Assembly: GCA_963642455.1 (NCBI GenBank)
Contig: CAVIGM010000001.1
Coordinates: forward strand, 1 to 64,000
Length of the DNA: 64,000 nucleotides
Direction: 5' to 3'
Source: Crickella sp963642455
Lineage (GTDB): Bacteria; Bacillota; Clostridia; Peptostreptococcales; Anaerovoracaceae
Every line of letters starts with the position of its first letter. Position 1 is the first letter of the stretch. The notes under the pieces are model-generated. The model made no database searches. It saw nothing but the letters and a program-made list of their open reading frames with translations, and was not told the origin of the DNA. Of the stretch, positions 14,866 to 26,271 are shown piece after piece. The translations under genes and the position numbers were made by a program.

Positions 14866-16768
14866 TTATTTGCGCTTGAAGCTTCTTTCAAGCTCGTACT
14901 TAGATATTTTTATAAAAGTAGGTCTGCCGTGAGGACAGCTGTAAGGGTTCTCGCAGGCCGCCAAATTCCTCAGAAGGCTTCTGATTTCGAGTGTCGATAG
15001 CTTCTCGTTTGCCTTGACGGCAGCCTTGCATGACTTAGTAATAAGCTTGTCTATCACGAGCCTGTTATATTTGATATCTCCCAATGAGTTAATGAATTCG
15101 TTGGCAAAGTCATGCGCCTCGCCCAAATCCATGAATTGCGGAATTTCCTTGATTATAAAGCTCCCGCTTCCGAAATCCTCAATCAGATATCCCATATCAT
15201 TGAGAGCCGCAAGCCATTCCCTATCCTGATTATATACGTCCTGACTTGTCTCAATTATGATAGGTTTGAGAATAGTCTGTGAGTTATGATTGCCATTATG
15301 ATATGCGCCTGTCAGCTTCTCATAGAAAATCCTCTCGTGGGCGGCATGCTGGTCTATCACATAGAGCGCGTCTGCTCTCTGAGTGATTATATAGGCGTTG
15401 AATATATATCCTACGATGTCAAGCTCCGCAATATCCTGTATCGACATTTGATTATTGTTACGGTCTTGAACTTGTCCTTGATATTGAACTTGGTCTTGAA
15501 CTTGACTTTGACTTTGATCTGGACAAGGGTTTGAATTTCGAGCCGAAATTGAATTTGAATATGGATTCAAGGACTTCACATCTTCGGTTGGAAGCCCTTC
15601 ATTTGAACTTCTTGCGTTTGAGCTTATATCGTTTGAAGCTCTGTCGTTTGAGGCTCTATCATCTGAAACTCTATCATCTGAAGGCCTTTCGATTGAGCTA
15701 AGAAATGCCTTGATGTCTAATTGGGTATCCGCTTGCTTTTCGGCAAATGAATTTCCCGAATTAGTTCCCGAATTAGAATTTAATTTGTATTCAGCCTCTG
15801 GAATTGAAGTTTCAAGCTTCATAGCATCCGAAATAGCAGAGCTTATCATATCAATTACGGCTTGCTGATTAAGAAATTTAATTTCTTTCTTCCCGGGATG
15901 TATATTTACATCGATTGTTTCCGGATCCAAGTCTATGAAGAGGACAGCCACAGGATAGCCCGAGAAAATTCTATTTCCATACCCCTCTTCTATGCCCTTT
16001 TCGATAAGCTTGCTGTCAACAATACGCCCATTAACATAGAACAGCTGCCCTTTTCTATTAGTAAGCGTATTATTCGGATTTGAAATATAGCCTCTTATAT
16101 TATCGCCTTGAATCGGAAGAAGATTACGAAATTCCCTGCCAGGATATATCATCGAAATCGTGCTTGCGCAATCTCCGTTTCCAGATGTATTTAATATAGT
16201 CTGCCTGTTATTTATCAGCATGAAGCGAATATTTGAATAATATATCGCAAGCTTTTGCACTATGTCGATAATGGCCGATGCTTCTCTTGCGTCGCTTTGC
16301 ATGAATTTGCGCCTTGCAGGAGTATTATAGAAAACATCTTCTATTACTATGCTTGTTCCTACGTTCGCCCCGACAAATTCAGACGAAATCTTTTTCCCTC
16401 CGTGCATATCCATGCGAAGGCCCTTGTTGCTATCGGGAGTTCTTGTGATTATGGTAAGACGAGAAATCGCGCTAATGCTTGCAAGAGCCTCACCTCTGAA
16501 CCCGAGCGTATGTATATTGTCAAGGTCAGAAAGCGTGCTTATCTTGCCTGTGGCATGCCTTAGGAAAGCCGTTTCGACCTCATCTTGTGGTATTCCGCAG
16601 CCATTATCCGTTATTCTTATATATGATTTGCCGCCGTTTCGTATTTCGATAATTATGGAATCGGAGCCTGCGTCAATCGAGTTCTCTATAAGCTCTTTGA
16701 CTATTGAAGCCGGCCTTTCAATCACCTCGCCCGCTGCGATTTTGTCCGCGACAAAGCTATCTAATACC

Positions 16769-16776
<8 letters not shown>
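14866..16776 (-). CDS. mutL: DNA mismatch repair protein MutL
   Basis: A 636-residue MutL homodimer subunit. The GHKL ATPase domain (1 to about 330) has IAAGEVIERP, DNGCGI and LGFRGEAL. The C-terminal endonuclease domain has the metal-binding DQHAAHERIFYE motif (475-486) and CPHGRPT, indicating nicking activity as in most bacteria lacking MutH. The linker (about 335-445) is repetitive: SDDR/SNDR units at 366-393 and Gln-Val/Gln-Asp repeats at 421-438. The start at 16776 has GGAG six bases upstream and overlaps the mutS stop by 8 nt. A longer TTG-started form at 16788 is rejected. Confidence 0.97.
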
Positions 16777-19438
<2,662 letters not shown>

Positions 19439-19470
19439 TATTTCCTCCGATTTCTCCGGTAATTGTTCTC

Positions 19471-19503
19471 AATTTGTTCTAAATTTATTCTAAATTTATT
19501 CAT
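19471..19503 (-). repeat. 11-bp tandem repeats at the tlyA stop codon
   Basis: On the + strand AATTTGTTCTA (19471-19481), AATTTATTCTA (19482-19492) and AATTTATTCAT (19493-19503) run in tandem, with an earlier partial copy at 19461. They begin at the last codons of tlyA (stop 19496-19498) and fill the spacer to mutS. Confidence 0.85.
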
Positions 19504-20308
19504 CTAAAGTTGTATGTGATAATTCGACGATCGTCTCTGGCTCTATGCAAGATAGCGAATCGTCATAATTTGTATTCTCATAAGGTGTGAGGCACAGCAG
19601 ATATTCGATATTGCCCTTTGTGCCCTTTACAGGAGAATACGTAAGGCCTATAGCTCGCAAGCCGTTCTCCTCGGCATAGGAGATAACTTTTCTTATTACT
19701 TCTACATGAACTTTATCGTCCTTAACGATGCCCTTCTTTCCGACCTGCTCCCTTCCTGCTTCAAATTGCGGCTTCACAAGGCAGAGAATCTTGCCGTTTT
19801 CCTTAAGAATCTTGGCGGCAACAGGCAGCATGTGCTTAACAGATATGAAAGAAACATCAATGGAGATTAAGTCGATAGGCTCTTCGATGAGATTGGTATC
19901 GAGGTATCTTATATTGGTCTTCTCCATATTGACAACTCGAGAATCCGTTCGAAGCTTATAATCAAGCTGACCATATCCGACATCTATGGCGTACACCTTA
20001 ACAGCGCCATTCTGAAGCATGCAGTCTGTAAAACCGCCTGTAGATGCACCCATATCCACGCATACCGCGTCCTTGCAATCTATATCGAATTCGCTTATCG
20101 CCTTCTCGAGCTTAAGGCCGCCTCTGCTGACATAAGGACAGAGAGTTTCTTTAAGTGTGAATTCTTGGTCTATGTCAAAAGTACGGCCAGGCTTGTCCTC
20201 AAGTCTGCCATCAACCATAACGAGCCCCGCCATAATGGTTCTCTTAGCCTTATCGCGAGACTCACATAAGCCCTTATTAACAAGTATTACATCAAGCCTT
20301 TCTTTCAA
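19496..20308 (-). CDS. tlyA: TlyA-family rRNA (cytidine-2'-O)-methyltransferase
   Basis: A protein of about 270 residues with an N-terminal S4 RNA-binding domain (LKERLDVILVNKGLCESRDKA region) and a Rossmann-like FtsJ methyltransferase domain (VCVDMGASTGGFTDCML, VYAIDVGYGQLDYKLR, ISIDVSFISVKHML, LVKPQFEAGRE). Homologues methylate 16S/23S rRNA and influence capreomycin susceptibility; some are labelled hemolysin. Relatives begin with M-K-x-RLDV, so I place the start at TTG 20308, 12 nt after the GGAG within dxs. TTG at 20317 or the longer form from 20353 are alternatives. It overlaps the end of dxs by 17 nt. Confidence 0.9.
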   Translation of the reverse strand: MKERLDVILVNKGLCESRDKAKRTIMAGLVMVDGRLEDKPGRTFDIDQEFTLKETLCPYVSRGGLKLEKAISEFDIDCKDAVCVDMGASTGGFTDCMLQNGAVKVYAIDVGYGQLDYKLRTDSRVVNMEKTNIRYLDTNLIEEPIDLISIDVSFISVKHMLPVAAKILKENGKILCLVKPQFEAGREQVGKKGIVKDDKVHVEVIRKVISYAEENGLRAIGLTYSPVKGTKGNIEYLLCLTPYENTNYDDSLSCIEPETIVELSHTTLDE

Positions 20309-22142
20309 GCTTATCAAGCACTCCTTTCGAGATAGTCTCGGCATCAAGGCCACATTCTTTTCTTAATTGTGTGATATTTCCATGCTCTATGAAAGCATCA
20401 GGAATTCCATAGGACAGAAGCTGCTTATCTTGATTACAGAAGAAGGCCTTGCAGGCTTGGCCGAAGCCTCCGATGATTGAATTATCTTCAATTGTTACGA
20501 TGAGCCTTGCTTCAATATCCTTGAGCTTATCGTCAAATGGCTTAACATGATTGATATTATAAATGCCAACATCGAAGCCCTCTGATCTAAGCATATCGGC
20601 TACTTCAAGTCCCGTATCGAGCATATTTCCGACAGCAAGAATACATACATCTTGGCCCTCGGATAGACAAATATTCTCACCCTTGAAGTCCTTGATTCTA
20701 AGATGCTTAGCCTCTGCAGAGCCGCGAGGATACCTGATTGCAACAGGTCCGTCAAGCTCATTTACGGCATATTCGAGCATTTGCTCAAGTTGAGTTCCGT
20801 CAGCTGGACAGAGTATAGTCATATTAGGCATCATGGAAAGGTAAGATAAATCAAATTGTCCGTGATGCGTCTGTCCGTCGGCTCCGACAAGGCCCGCTCT
20901 GTCTATGCAGAAGACAACATGAAGATTCTGCAGGCAGACATCCTCTATCATCATATCGAAGGCTCTTTGAAGGAAGCTCGAATATATTGCAACGCAAGGA
21001 ATATAGCCGTTCTTTGCAAGTCCTGCCGCAAAGACGACAGCATGCTCTTCCGCTATGCCGACATCGAAATATCTGTCTTTGTAATTCTCCCAGAATTTGC
21101 CAAGACCCGTCGCCGTTCCCATAGCAGCTGCAATGGCAACAACAGAATCGTTTCTTGAAGCAAGCTCGCAGATTTTATTCCCGAATACTTCAGAATATGT
21201 CAGTGTATTGCTTGACGATAACAAATTACCGTCTGCTACATTGAAAGGTGCAACACCGTGGAATTTCCTTGGATATTTCTCGGCGAATTCATAACCCTTG
21301 CCCTTCGTTGTAATGACATGAAGAAGCGTTGGCCCTTCGATATTATTCGTAGCCTTTAATACATTGCAGAGCTCTTCTATGTTATATCCGTCAACTGGCC
21401 CGAAATATTTGATTCCGAGGTTCTCAACGAAGGACATCTCCTCGTCGATTACGGTGCTCTTCACCATATTCTTGGCATCTTTCATAAATGAACCGATGGC
21501 AGGAACGTTTCTTACAGCGGATTTAACAGAGCCCTTGGTCTTAATATAATTCTCGCTTGTTCTAAGCTTAGTAAGGTAGCTCGAAAGGCCTCCGACATTA
21601 TGAGAAATTGACATACCGTTGTCGTTAAGAATGATTCTGACCTTGCTCTTAGATGAGCCGATATTGTTCAAGGCCTCATAAGCAAGGCCGCCTGTCATTG
21701 CTCCATCACCTATCACAGCAACTACAGCATAATCCTCGCCAGATAAATCCCTTGCAGCAGCCATACCAAGTGCCGCACTCAAGGATGTGCTTGAATGCCC
21801 TGTTTCATATACATCATGCTCGCTTTCTGCTGTCTTAGGAAAACCGCTTAGCCCCTTAAATTGCCTTAGTGTATCGAAGTCCTTCGCCCTGCCGGTCAGG
21901 AGCTTATGAACATAAGCCTGATGTCCGACATCGAATATCAGCTTGTCCTTAGGGCTATCGAAGCTGCGATGAAGAGCAATTGTAAGCTCGACAATTCCAA
22001 GATTAGAAGCAAGATGACCACCTGTCTTAGAGACCTTATTTACAAGGAATTCTCTAATATCCGAGGATAAGTCCTCAAGCTCCTCATAGCTTGCATTCTT
22101 AACGATATTCAATAGATCCGCATTCTCGATATCGTATTTCAT
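20292..22142 (-). CDS. dxs: 1-deoxy-D-xylulose-5-phosphate synthase
   Basis: A 616-residue thiamine-diphosphate transketolase-like enzyme that condenses pyruvate with glyceraldehyde-3-phosphate, the first step of the MEP isoprenoid pathway. Motifs: HLASNLGIVELTIALH, DVGHQAYVHKLLTGR, VIGDGAMTGG (ThDP binding), and FGPVDGYN. In the C-terminal half come GIAEEHAV, DRAGLVGADGQTHHG and AIRYPRG. It lies directly after ispA (4-nt gap), linking precursor synthesis with prenyl chain formation. Together they feed undecaprenyl lipid carriers and MiaA. Length is typical. Confidence 0.98.
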   Translation of the reverse strand: MKYDIENADLLNIVKNASYEELEDLSSDIREFLVNKVSKTGGHLASNLGIVELTIALHRSFDSPKDKLIFDVGHQAYVHKLLTGRAKDFDTLRQFKGLSGFPKTAESEHDVYETGHSSTSLSAALGMAAARDLSGEDYAVVAVIGDGAMTGGLAYEALNNIGSSKSKVRIILNDNGMSISHNVGGLSSYLTKLRTSENYIKTKGSVKSAVRNVPAIGSFMKDAKNMVKSTVIDEEMSFVENLGIKYFGPVDGYNIEELCNVLKATNNIEGPTLLHVITTKGKGYEFAEKYPRKFHGVAPFNVADGNLLSSSNTLTYSEVFGNKICELASRNDSVVAIAAAMGTATGLGKFWENYKDRYFDVGIAEEHAVVFAAGLAKNGYIPCVAIYSSFLQRAFDMMIEDVCLQNLHVVFCIDRAGLVGADGQTHHGQFDLSYLSMMPNMTILCPADGTQLEQMLEYAVNELDGPVAIRYPRGSAEAKHLRIKDFKGENICLSEGQDVCILAVGNMLDTGLEVADMLRSEGFDVGIYNINHVKPFDDKLKDIEARLIVTIEDNSIIGGFGQACKAFFCNQDKQLLSYGIPDAFIEHGNITQLRKECGLDAETISKGVLDKLERKA

Positions 22143-22146
22143 AAGC

Positions 22147-23037
22147 CTAAGCCTTTCTTATTTCGAGTCTATTTGCAAGCTCTACGAAGAAGCCTGCAGA
22201 TAAGCCATATTTATCAAGAGCCTTATTAGATTCTATGGTCAGTTCATGCAATTTGTTGTAGGCTGCATCTAATCCATGAACGCAAACATAATTGCATTTA
22301 CCTGCATCTTTATCTTTTCCGACTTTCTTTCCGATAAGCTTCTCATCTCCTATTTCATCAAGAATATCGTCGGATACCTGAAAAGCCTTACCAAGTGAAA
22401 GCGAATATTTAAGGAAATCTTCTTTCATTTCTTCAGCTGCGTCGGCTATTTCGAGCCCAGCAATAATTGCAGCTGAGATAAGCTTGCCTGTCTTATTTGC
22501 ATCGATATATTCAACAAGCTCCGCAGTAGCACGGACATTCTCGTTCTCAACATCAGCAACCTGACCTGCGATCATGCCGCATACGCCTGCCCTCTCCATA
22601 ATTGCTTTTCCTGCTTTTGCATGACAGATAAGCTTCTTAGGATTATCATAGAATTTCTCCATATCCTCGTGGATGAGCTGTGCAGCCGTATTAAGAAGCC
22701 CGTCGCCTGCAAGAATAGCCATGTTCTCACCGAAGACAACATGATTAGTAGGCTGTCCCCTTCTCAAATCGTCGTTATCCATCGCAGGAAGATCGTCATG
22801 AATCAAAGAATATGTATGAATATATTCAAGTGCGCAGGCATAAGGCAGAGCCTCCAATATATCCCCTCCGGCGAAATCACAAGCCGCAAGAAGAAGCACA
22901 GGGCGAAGCCTTTTGCCGCCGATTGTAAGGCTGTATGCCATTGCCTTTCTTATTGTTTCCGCATAAGGCGAAATCTCCGGGAAATAATCAAGGATATGCT
23001 CATTTATAAGCTCTTTATATTCGTCATAGCTTCTCAT
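22147..23037 (-). CDS. ispA: Polyprenyl (geranyl/farnesyl) diphosphate synthase
   Basis: A 296-residue short-chain trans-prenyltransferase building geranyl/farnesyl diphosphate from IPP and DMAPP. The first Asp-rich motif is DDLPAMDNDDLRRG, with a DDxxxxD spacing typical of bacterial FPP synthases, and the second is SDDILDEIGD. GGKRLRP near residue 40 binds substrate. Its ATG overlaps the xseB stop by one base (TAATG), suggesting reinitiation. It sits between xseB and dxs, a widespread Firmicutes and proteobacterial arrangement. Confidence 0.96.
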   Translation of the reverse strand: MRSYDEYKELINEHILDYFPEISPYAETIRKAMAYSLTIGGKRLRPVLLLAACDFAGGDILEALPYACALEYIHTYSLIHDDLPAMDNDDLRRGQPTNHVVFGENMAILAGDGLLNTAAQLIHEDMEKFYDNPKKLICHAKAGKAIMERAGVCGMIAGQVADVENENVRATAELVEYIDANKTGKLISAAIIAGLEIADAAEEMKEDFLKYSLSLGKAFQVSDDILDEIGDEKLIGKKVGKDKDAGKCNYVCVHGLDAAYNKLHELTIESNKALDKYGLSAGFFVELANRLEIRKA

Positions 23038-23240
23038 TATTCAGCCTCACTATCTTGATCTTTGGAATAGACGCTTATCTTCTGCTCGGCCTCATCGAGA
23101 ATTTTCTGGCAGAATTTGGCTTCTTCAATTCCTTCTTCGTATAGCTTAATTGAATCTTCGAGGCTAACCGACTGCTTGCTGATTTCGCTTGCCGCCATTT
23201 GAAGCTTATTTAATGCCTCTGTAAAAGTCTTTTCTTCCAT
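23037..23240 (-). CDS. xseB: Exodeoxyribonuclease VII small subunit
   Basis: A 67-residue helical protein that partners XseA to form exonuclease VII, which degrades single-stranded DNA to oligonucleotides. The family pattern is FTEALNKLQMAASEISKQSVSLEDSIKLYEEGIEEAKFC, seen in parts as SLEDSIKLYEEG with its conserved Leu-Glu and Gly. The length is standard. It follows xseA with 42 nt between and shares a one-base overlap with ispA. Confidence 0.95.
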   Translation of the reverse strand: MEEKTFTEALNKLQMAASEISKQSVSLEDSIKLYEEGIEEAKFCQKILDEAEQKISVYSKDQDSEAE

Positions 23241-23282
23241 CTTCGTACTTTCCTTCTTATTAGTTACTCAAGTCGTATCTTG

Positions 23283-24440
23283 CTACTTAATCGACAAATC
23301 GCCTTCCTCCTTTGACTTAACCTCAGCGAGGAATTTGCCATTTCTCATTTGCACATAATAGTCATTTCCAACTTCAATTGAATCAATGCTCGAAACAATT
23401 GAGCCGTCTGTATTTATAACAGCTGAATATCCCTTATTTAGAATGTTCAGCGGATCGTTTTCTCTGATTAGAAGCGCTGCCCGCTCGACCTGCATCTTAA
23501 CCTCGAGAAGCTTATTTCTCATATTAGATTGCAGGAGATTCAAGAGACCTTCGACCGTTCTTTGCTCTGCCGCAAGCTTACTTAATATTGATTTATGAAG
23601 GCTGTCTTCAAGCTCGCTTATGCTCTCGGCTAATTCGAAGGTATTCATAACAGCAATGTCCGCAGCCGCTGTTGGAGTCTCGGCTCTAAGGTCGGCTACA
23701 AAGTCCGAAATTGATACATCGGATTCATGCCCTACCGCACTTATAATCGGAATCTTAGATGCAAAAATCGCTCTTGCGACCTGCTCGTCGTTGAAGGCTG
23801 CAAGGTCCTCTGCGGAGCCTCCGCCTCGTCCGACAATGAGTGTATCTATTTGCAAGCCATCATCATTAAGCTCGTTTGCTTTTGCGATATTATCTATAAT
23901 GCTCTTGCAAGCGCCGACTCCCTGAACAAGTGTTGGGAAGATCAATATATTCGTCAGATTATTCTTGCTTGTGATAATCTTCTTGATATCCTCAATGGCT
24001 GCGCCTGTATCCGATGTAATTACACCGATGCGATACGGGAATGTAGGTATAGGCTTCTTGTATTTCTTATCGAACAGCCCTTCAGCCTCGAGCTTGGCCT
24101 TAATTCTGTTGAATTCGGCCATCAGATCCCCTTCTTTTGCCTCCTCGACATGCCTTATGCTAAAGGAATAATTCCCGCCTTTTGCATAAGGGCTGATATC
24201 CCCGACGCATATAATCTTCTTGCCGTTCTGGATAAGGTTCATGTCGATGGCCCTGGCATTGGATGCCCAAATAGCACAGCGAATCATGCTATCTTGATCC
24301 TTCAATGTCAGATAATAATGCATGCCTCCCCTGCTTAGTCCGGATATTTCGCCTTCGAGCACTACTCCTCGAAGATTGATATCGTCCTTGAGCTTGCTGG
24401 CGATGTATTCATTTAATTGGCTTACAGTAATAGGTTTCAT
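23283..24440 (-). CDS. xseA: Exodeoxyribonuclease VII large subunit
   Basis: A 385-residue catalytic subunit of exonuclease VII. The N-terminal OB-fold (ITVSQLNEYIASKLKDD, GEISGLSRGGMHYYLTLKD) is followed by the nuclease domain with RIGVITSDTGAAIEDI, LIVGRGGGSAEDLAAFNDE, ISAVGHESDVSISDFVADLRAETPTAAA and a C-terminal coiled-coil. It is slightly shorter than the E. coli protein (456), as is common in Firmicutes, from a shorter coiled-coil. No Shine-Dalgarno motif precedes the ATG; three 9-bp tandem repeats lie there instead (24444-24470). Confidence 0.96.
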   Translation of the reverse strand: MKPITVSQLNEYIASKLKDDINLRGVVLEGEISGLSRGGMHYYLTLKDQDSMIRCAIWASNARAIDMNLIQNGKKIICVGDISPYAKGGNYSFSIRHVEEAKEGDLMAEFNRIKAKLEAEGLFDKKYKKPIPTFPYRIGVITSDTGAAIEDIKKIITSKNNLTNILIFPTLVQGVGACKSIIDNIAKANELNDDGLQIDTLIVGRGGGSAEDLAAFNDEQVARAIFASKIPIISAVGHESDVSISDFVADLRAETPTAAADIAVMNTFELAESISELEDSLHKSILSKLAAEQRTVEGLLNLLQSNMRNKLLEVKMQVERAALLIRENDPLNILNKGYSAVINTDGSIVSSIDSIEVGNDYYVQMRNGKFLAEVKSKEEGDLSIK

Positions 24441-24443
24441 TCG

Positions 24444-24479
24444 TGTCTATTATGTCTATTATGTCTATTATTTCTATAT
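24444..24479 (-). repeat. 9-bp tandem repeats upstream of xseA
   Basis: On the + strand TGTCTATTA occurs at 24444-24452, 24453-24461 and 24462-24470 without mismatch, followed by a degraded TTTCTATAT. Further short repeats (GTAACTCT twice, TATCTTTG/TATCTTTA) continue to about 24550. The 118-nt spacer between the TsaD-like gene and xseA is therefore almost all repeat-derived. Confidence 0.9.
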
Positions 24480-24558
24480 TTCAGTTATCTATGTATCTTT
24501 GTAACTCTGTAACTCTGTATTTTTTTATCTTTGTATCTTTATATCTCTGTTAATTCTG

Positions 24559-25524
24559 TTATTCTCGCAAAAATTCAAGTCCGAGTCTTGCTACTCCGAC
24601 GGCATTATCGCCAGAAAGGCTCTTGTCGCCGAATATTATATGCGGAGTATCAATTCCTTTGATGCGCTCTCTTATAGTATTGCTTGAAGCAACGCCGCCT
24701 ACCCAGAGAACATCTTTGATATCGTATTTATCAGATAGCTCCATTGATGCCTTAAGAAGAAGGCTCTCAATCTCGCAGAAGAGCTCGGGCGCAATATCCT
24801 CTATCGAATCGCCCTTATCCAATCTTCTAAGATAAGCTGTTTCGATTCCGGAAAGATTGAAATATCCGTCATTTAGCTTAATCTTAGCCTTACTATTGCT
24901 CTCTTTCTTGCTGCTTGTACTGCACAGCTTTCTGTAAGCAAGTTCATCAAGGTAAGAGCCTGATGGAAAATCATAGCCTGCCTTGACACCGATTCGGTCG
25001 AGCAACTGGCCTATGCTTATATCAAGGCTTCCTCCGACTATCTCCGTCTTATATCCATCAGCTATCTTCTCACATAGCAGAAATTCGCTTGTGCCGCCGC
25101 TTAGGTGGAAGCTTAAGAACTTATCTATATCAGGGCAATCAGACGAGCTAAGCGCCGCCTTGATATGTCCCTCCTGATGAGAGACTTGCATAAGCGGAAC
25201 CTTAAGGGCATAAGAAAGCGACTTAGCCATATTCTCGCCTGCAAGGAAAACCGGCATATATGAGCCTTCAACTCTTCGTGGGCGAGAGGAATATGCTATT
25301 CCTTTGATACTAAGAGGCTCAACTTCTGCAAAGGCCTCCTTTAGAAAATCAGGCAGAATATTCGAATGCTTGAAGAAAGCAAGCGACTGCCTGAGCCCTT
25401 TATCTCCTTTGTCAACGGCAAGAAGCTTGGATTTCTCAAATATAATCTCCCCTGCCTCATCGACAATTGCCACTGAAGTCTTGTAATTTGATGTATCAAT
25501 TCCGAGATAGTTCTTATTTGGCAT
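24559..25524 (-). CDS. TsaD/Kae1 paralogue (peptidase M22-like ASKHA protein)
   Basis: A 321-residue ASKHA-fold protein of the Kae1/TsaD superfamily. YLGIDTSNYKTSVAIVD begins the fold (6-22), SHQEGH supplies the metal-binding HxxxH (H116, H120), and a nucleotide-binding LWVGGVASSNTIRERI lies near the end. TsaD makes t6A37 in tRNA with TsaB and TsaE, but canonical TsaD has HHMEGH and a longer substrate region, and no tsaB or tsaE lies here. This is probably the divergent clostridial paralogue found next to nusB and xseA, whose function is not established. It overlaps nusB by 11 nt. Confidence 0.82.
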   Translation of the reverse strand: MPNKNYLGIDTSNYKTSVAIVDEAGEIIFEKSKLLAVDKGDKGLRQSLAFFKHSNILPDFLKEAFAEVEPLSIKGIAYSSRPRRVEGSYMPVFLAGENMAKSLSYALKVPLMQVSHQEGHIKAALSSSDCPDIDKFLSFHLSGGTSEFLLCEKIADGYKTEIVGGSLDISIGQLLDRIGVKAGYDFPSGSYLDELAYRKLCSTSSKKESNSKAKIKLNDGYFNLSGIETAYLRRLDKGDSIEDIAPELFCEIESLLLKASMELSDKYDIKDVLWVGGVASSNTIRERIKGIDTPHIIFGDKSLSGDNAVGVARLGLEFLRE

Positions 25525-25912
25525 TGTTTCTGATAATCCTCGAAAGAACTGAATTTACAAATGCATAGGATTTGTCGTCTCCGAATTTCTTAGATAAATT
25601 CACAGCCTCATTGATAGAAACGGGCGCTGGAATATCGTCGATATAAAGAATCTCTGCAACGGCAGTTCTAAGCACGGCAAGATCCACCTTAGCTATCCTC
25701 TCGAAATTCCAGCTCTCAGTGCTTGCCGAGATTGTATTATCAATCTCTTCGATATGGTCTCTTACAGCTTCAAGAGTGCTTATGGCCTGCTTCTTAGTCA
25801 GAATCTTTGAATTTTCTTCAAGAACCGAAAGCTTGCTGTAGTCGAAATCCTTCGCTACATCCATTTGATAAATAAGCTGCATAGTCTGTTCTCTAATATC
25901 TTCTCTTTTCAT
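25514..25912 (-). CDS. nusB: Transcription antitermination protein NusB
   Basis: A 132-residue all-helical RNA-binding factor that works with NusE (S10), NusA and NusG in rRNA antitermination. Typical elements are REQTMQLIYQMD at the N-terminus, RIAKVDLAVLRTAVAEILY, and PVSINEAVNLSKKFGDDKSYAFVNSVLSRI. The length is standard. It sits 5 nt after the Asp23-family gene, as in other Firmicutes where yqhY precedes nusB. Confidence 0.95.
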   Translation of the reverse strand: MKREDIREQTMQLIYQMDVAKDFDYSKLSVLEENSKILTKKQAISTLEAVRDHIEEIDNTISASTESWNFERIAKVDLAVLRTAVAEILYIDDIPAPVSINEAVNLSKKFGDDKSYAFVNSVLSRIIRNNAK

Positions 25913-25917
25913 TATGC

Positions 25918-26271
25918 TTAGCCTCTCTTGTCAATTCCCTCGACAGTTATATTCACTGCCTCAACCTTCAGTCCCGTGAATTCTTCAATGGTATTCTTTA
26001 CACCAAGCTGAATATCATACGATAATTGCGGAATATTGTATCCGTATTTAGCAATGATTTGAATGCTGATGCTGATAGAATCATCGCTGTTACTAATCTT
26101 GATTCCCGGCGCAGCTGTATCTATGCCGAGAATGTTCTTCTGTAGGCTGTCTGTAAAACCAACAAAGAACCTCGAAACTCCCGGGATTTCGGTGACTATT
26201 TGTGTGACATAGTCAGAGATCGCCTTATCGTCAATATTCAGTTCTCCGAGTTTGTTATTCTTATCTGGCAT
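25918..26271 (-). CDS. Asp23/Gls24-family (YqhY-like) protein
   Basis: A 117-residue Asp23/Gls24 family protein. The core is ISDYVTQIVTEIPGVSRF, then SISIQIIAKYGYNIPQLSYDIQLGVKNTIEEFTGLKVEAVNITVEGI, recognisable by the strand-helix pattern ending in VxxVNVxVxGI. The close relative YqhY is coded beside nusB in many Firmicutes and is thought to affect acetyl-CoA carboxylase activity, while Asp23 itself is a membrane-linked stress protein. It overlaps the CorC-like gene by one base. Confidence 0.9.
   Translation of the reverse strand: MPDKNNKLGELNIDDKAISDYVTQIVTEIPGVSRFFVGFTDSLQKNILGIDTAAPGIKISNSDDSISISIQIIAKYGYNIPQLSYDIQLGVKNTIEEFTGLKVEAVNITVEGIDKRG

Noticed and set aside
19496..20353. tlyA starting at 20353
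   Set aside because: The extra 15 residues lie in dxs, match no TlyA N-terminus and lack a ribosome site.
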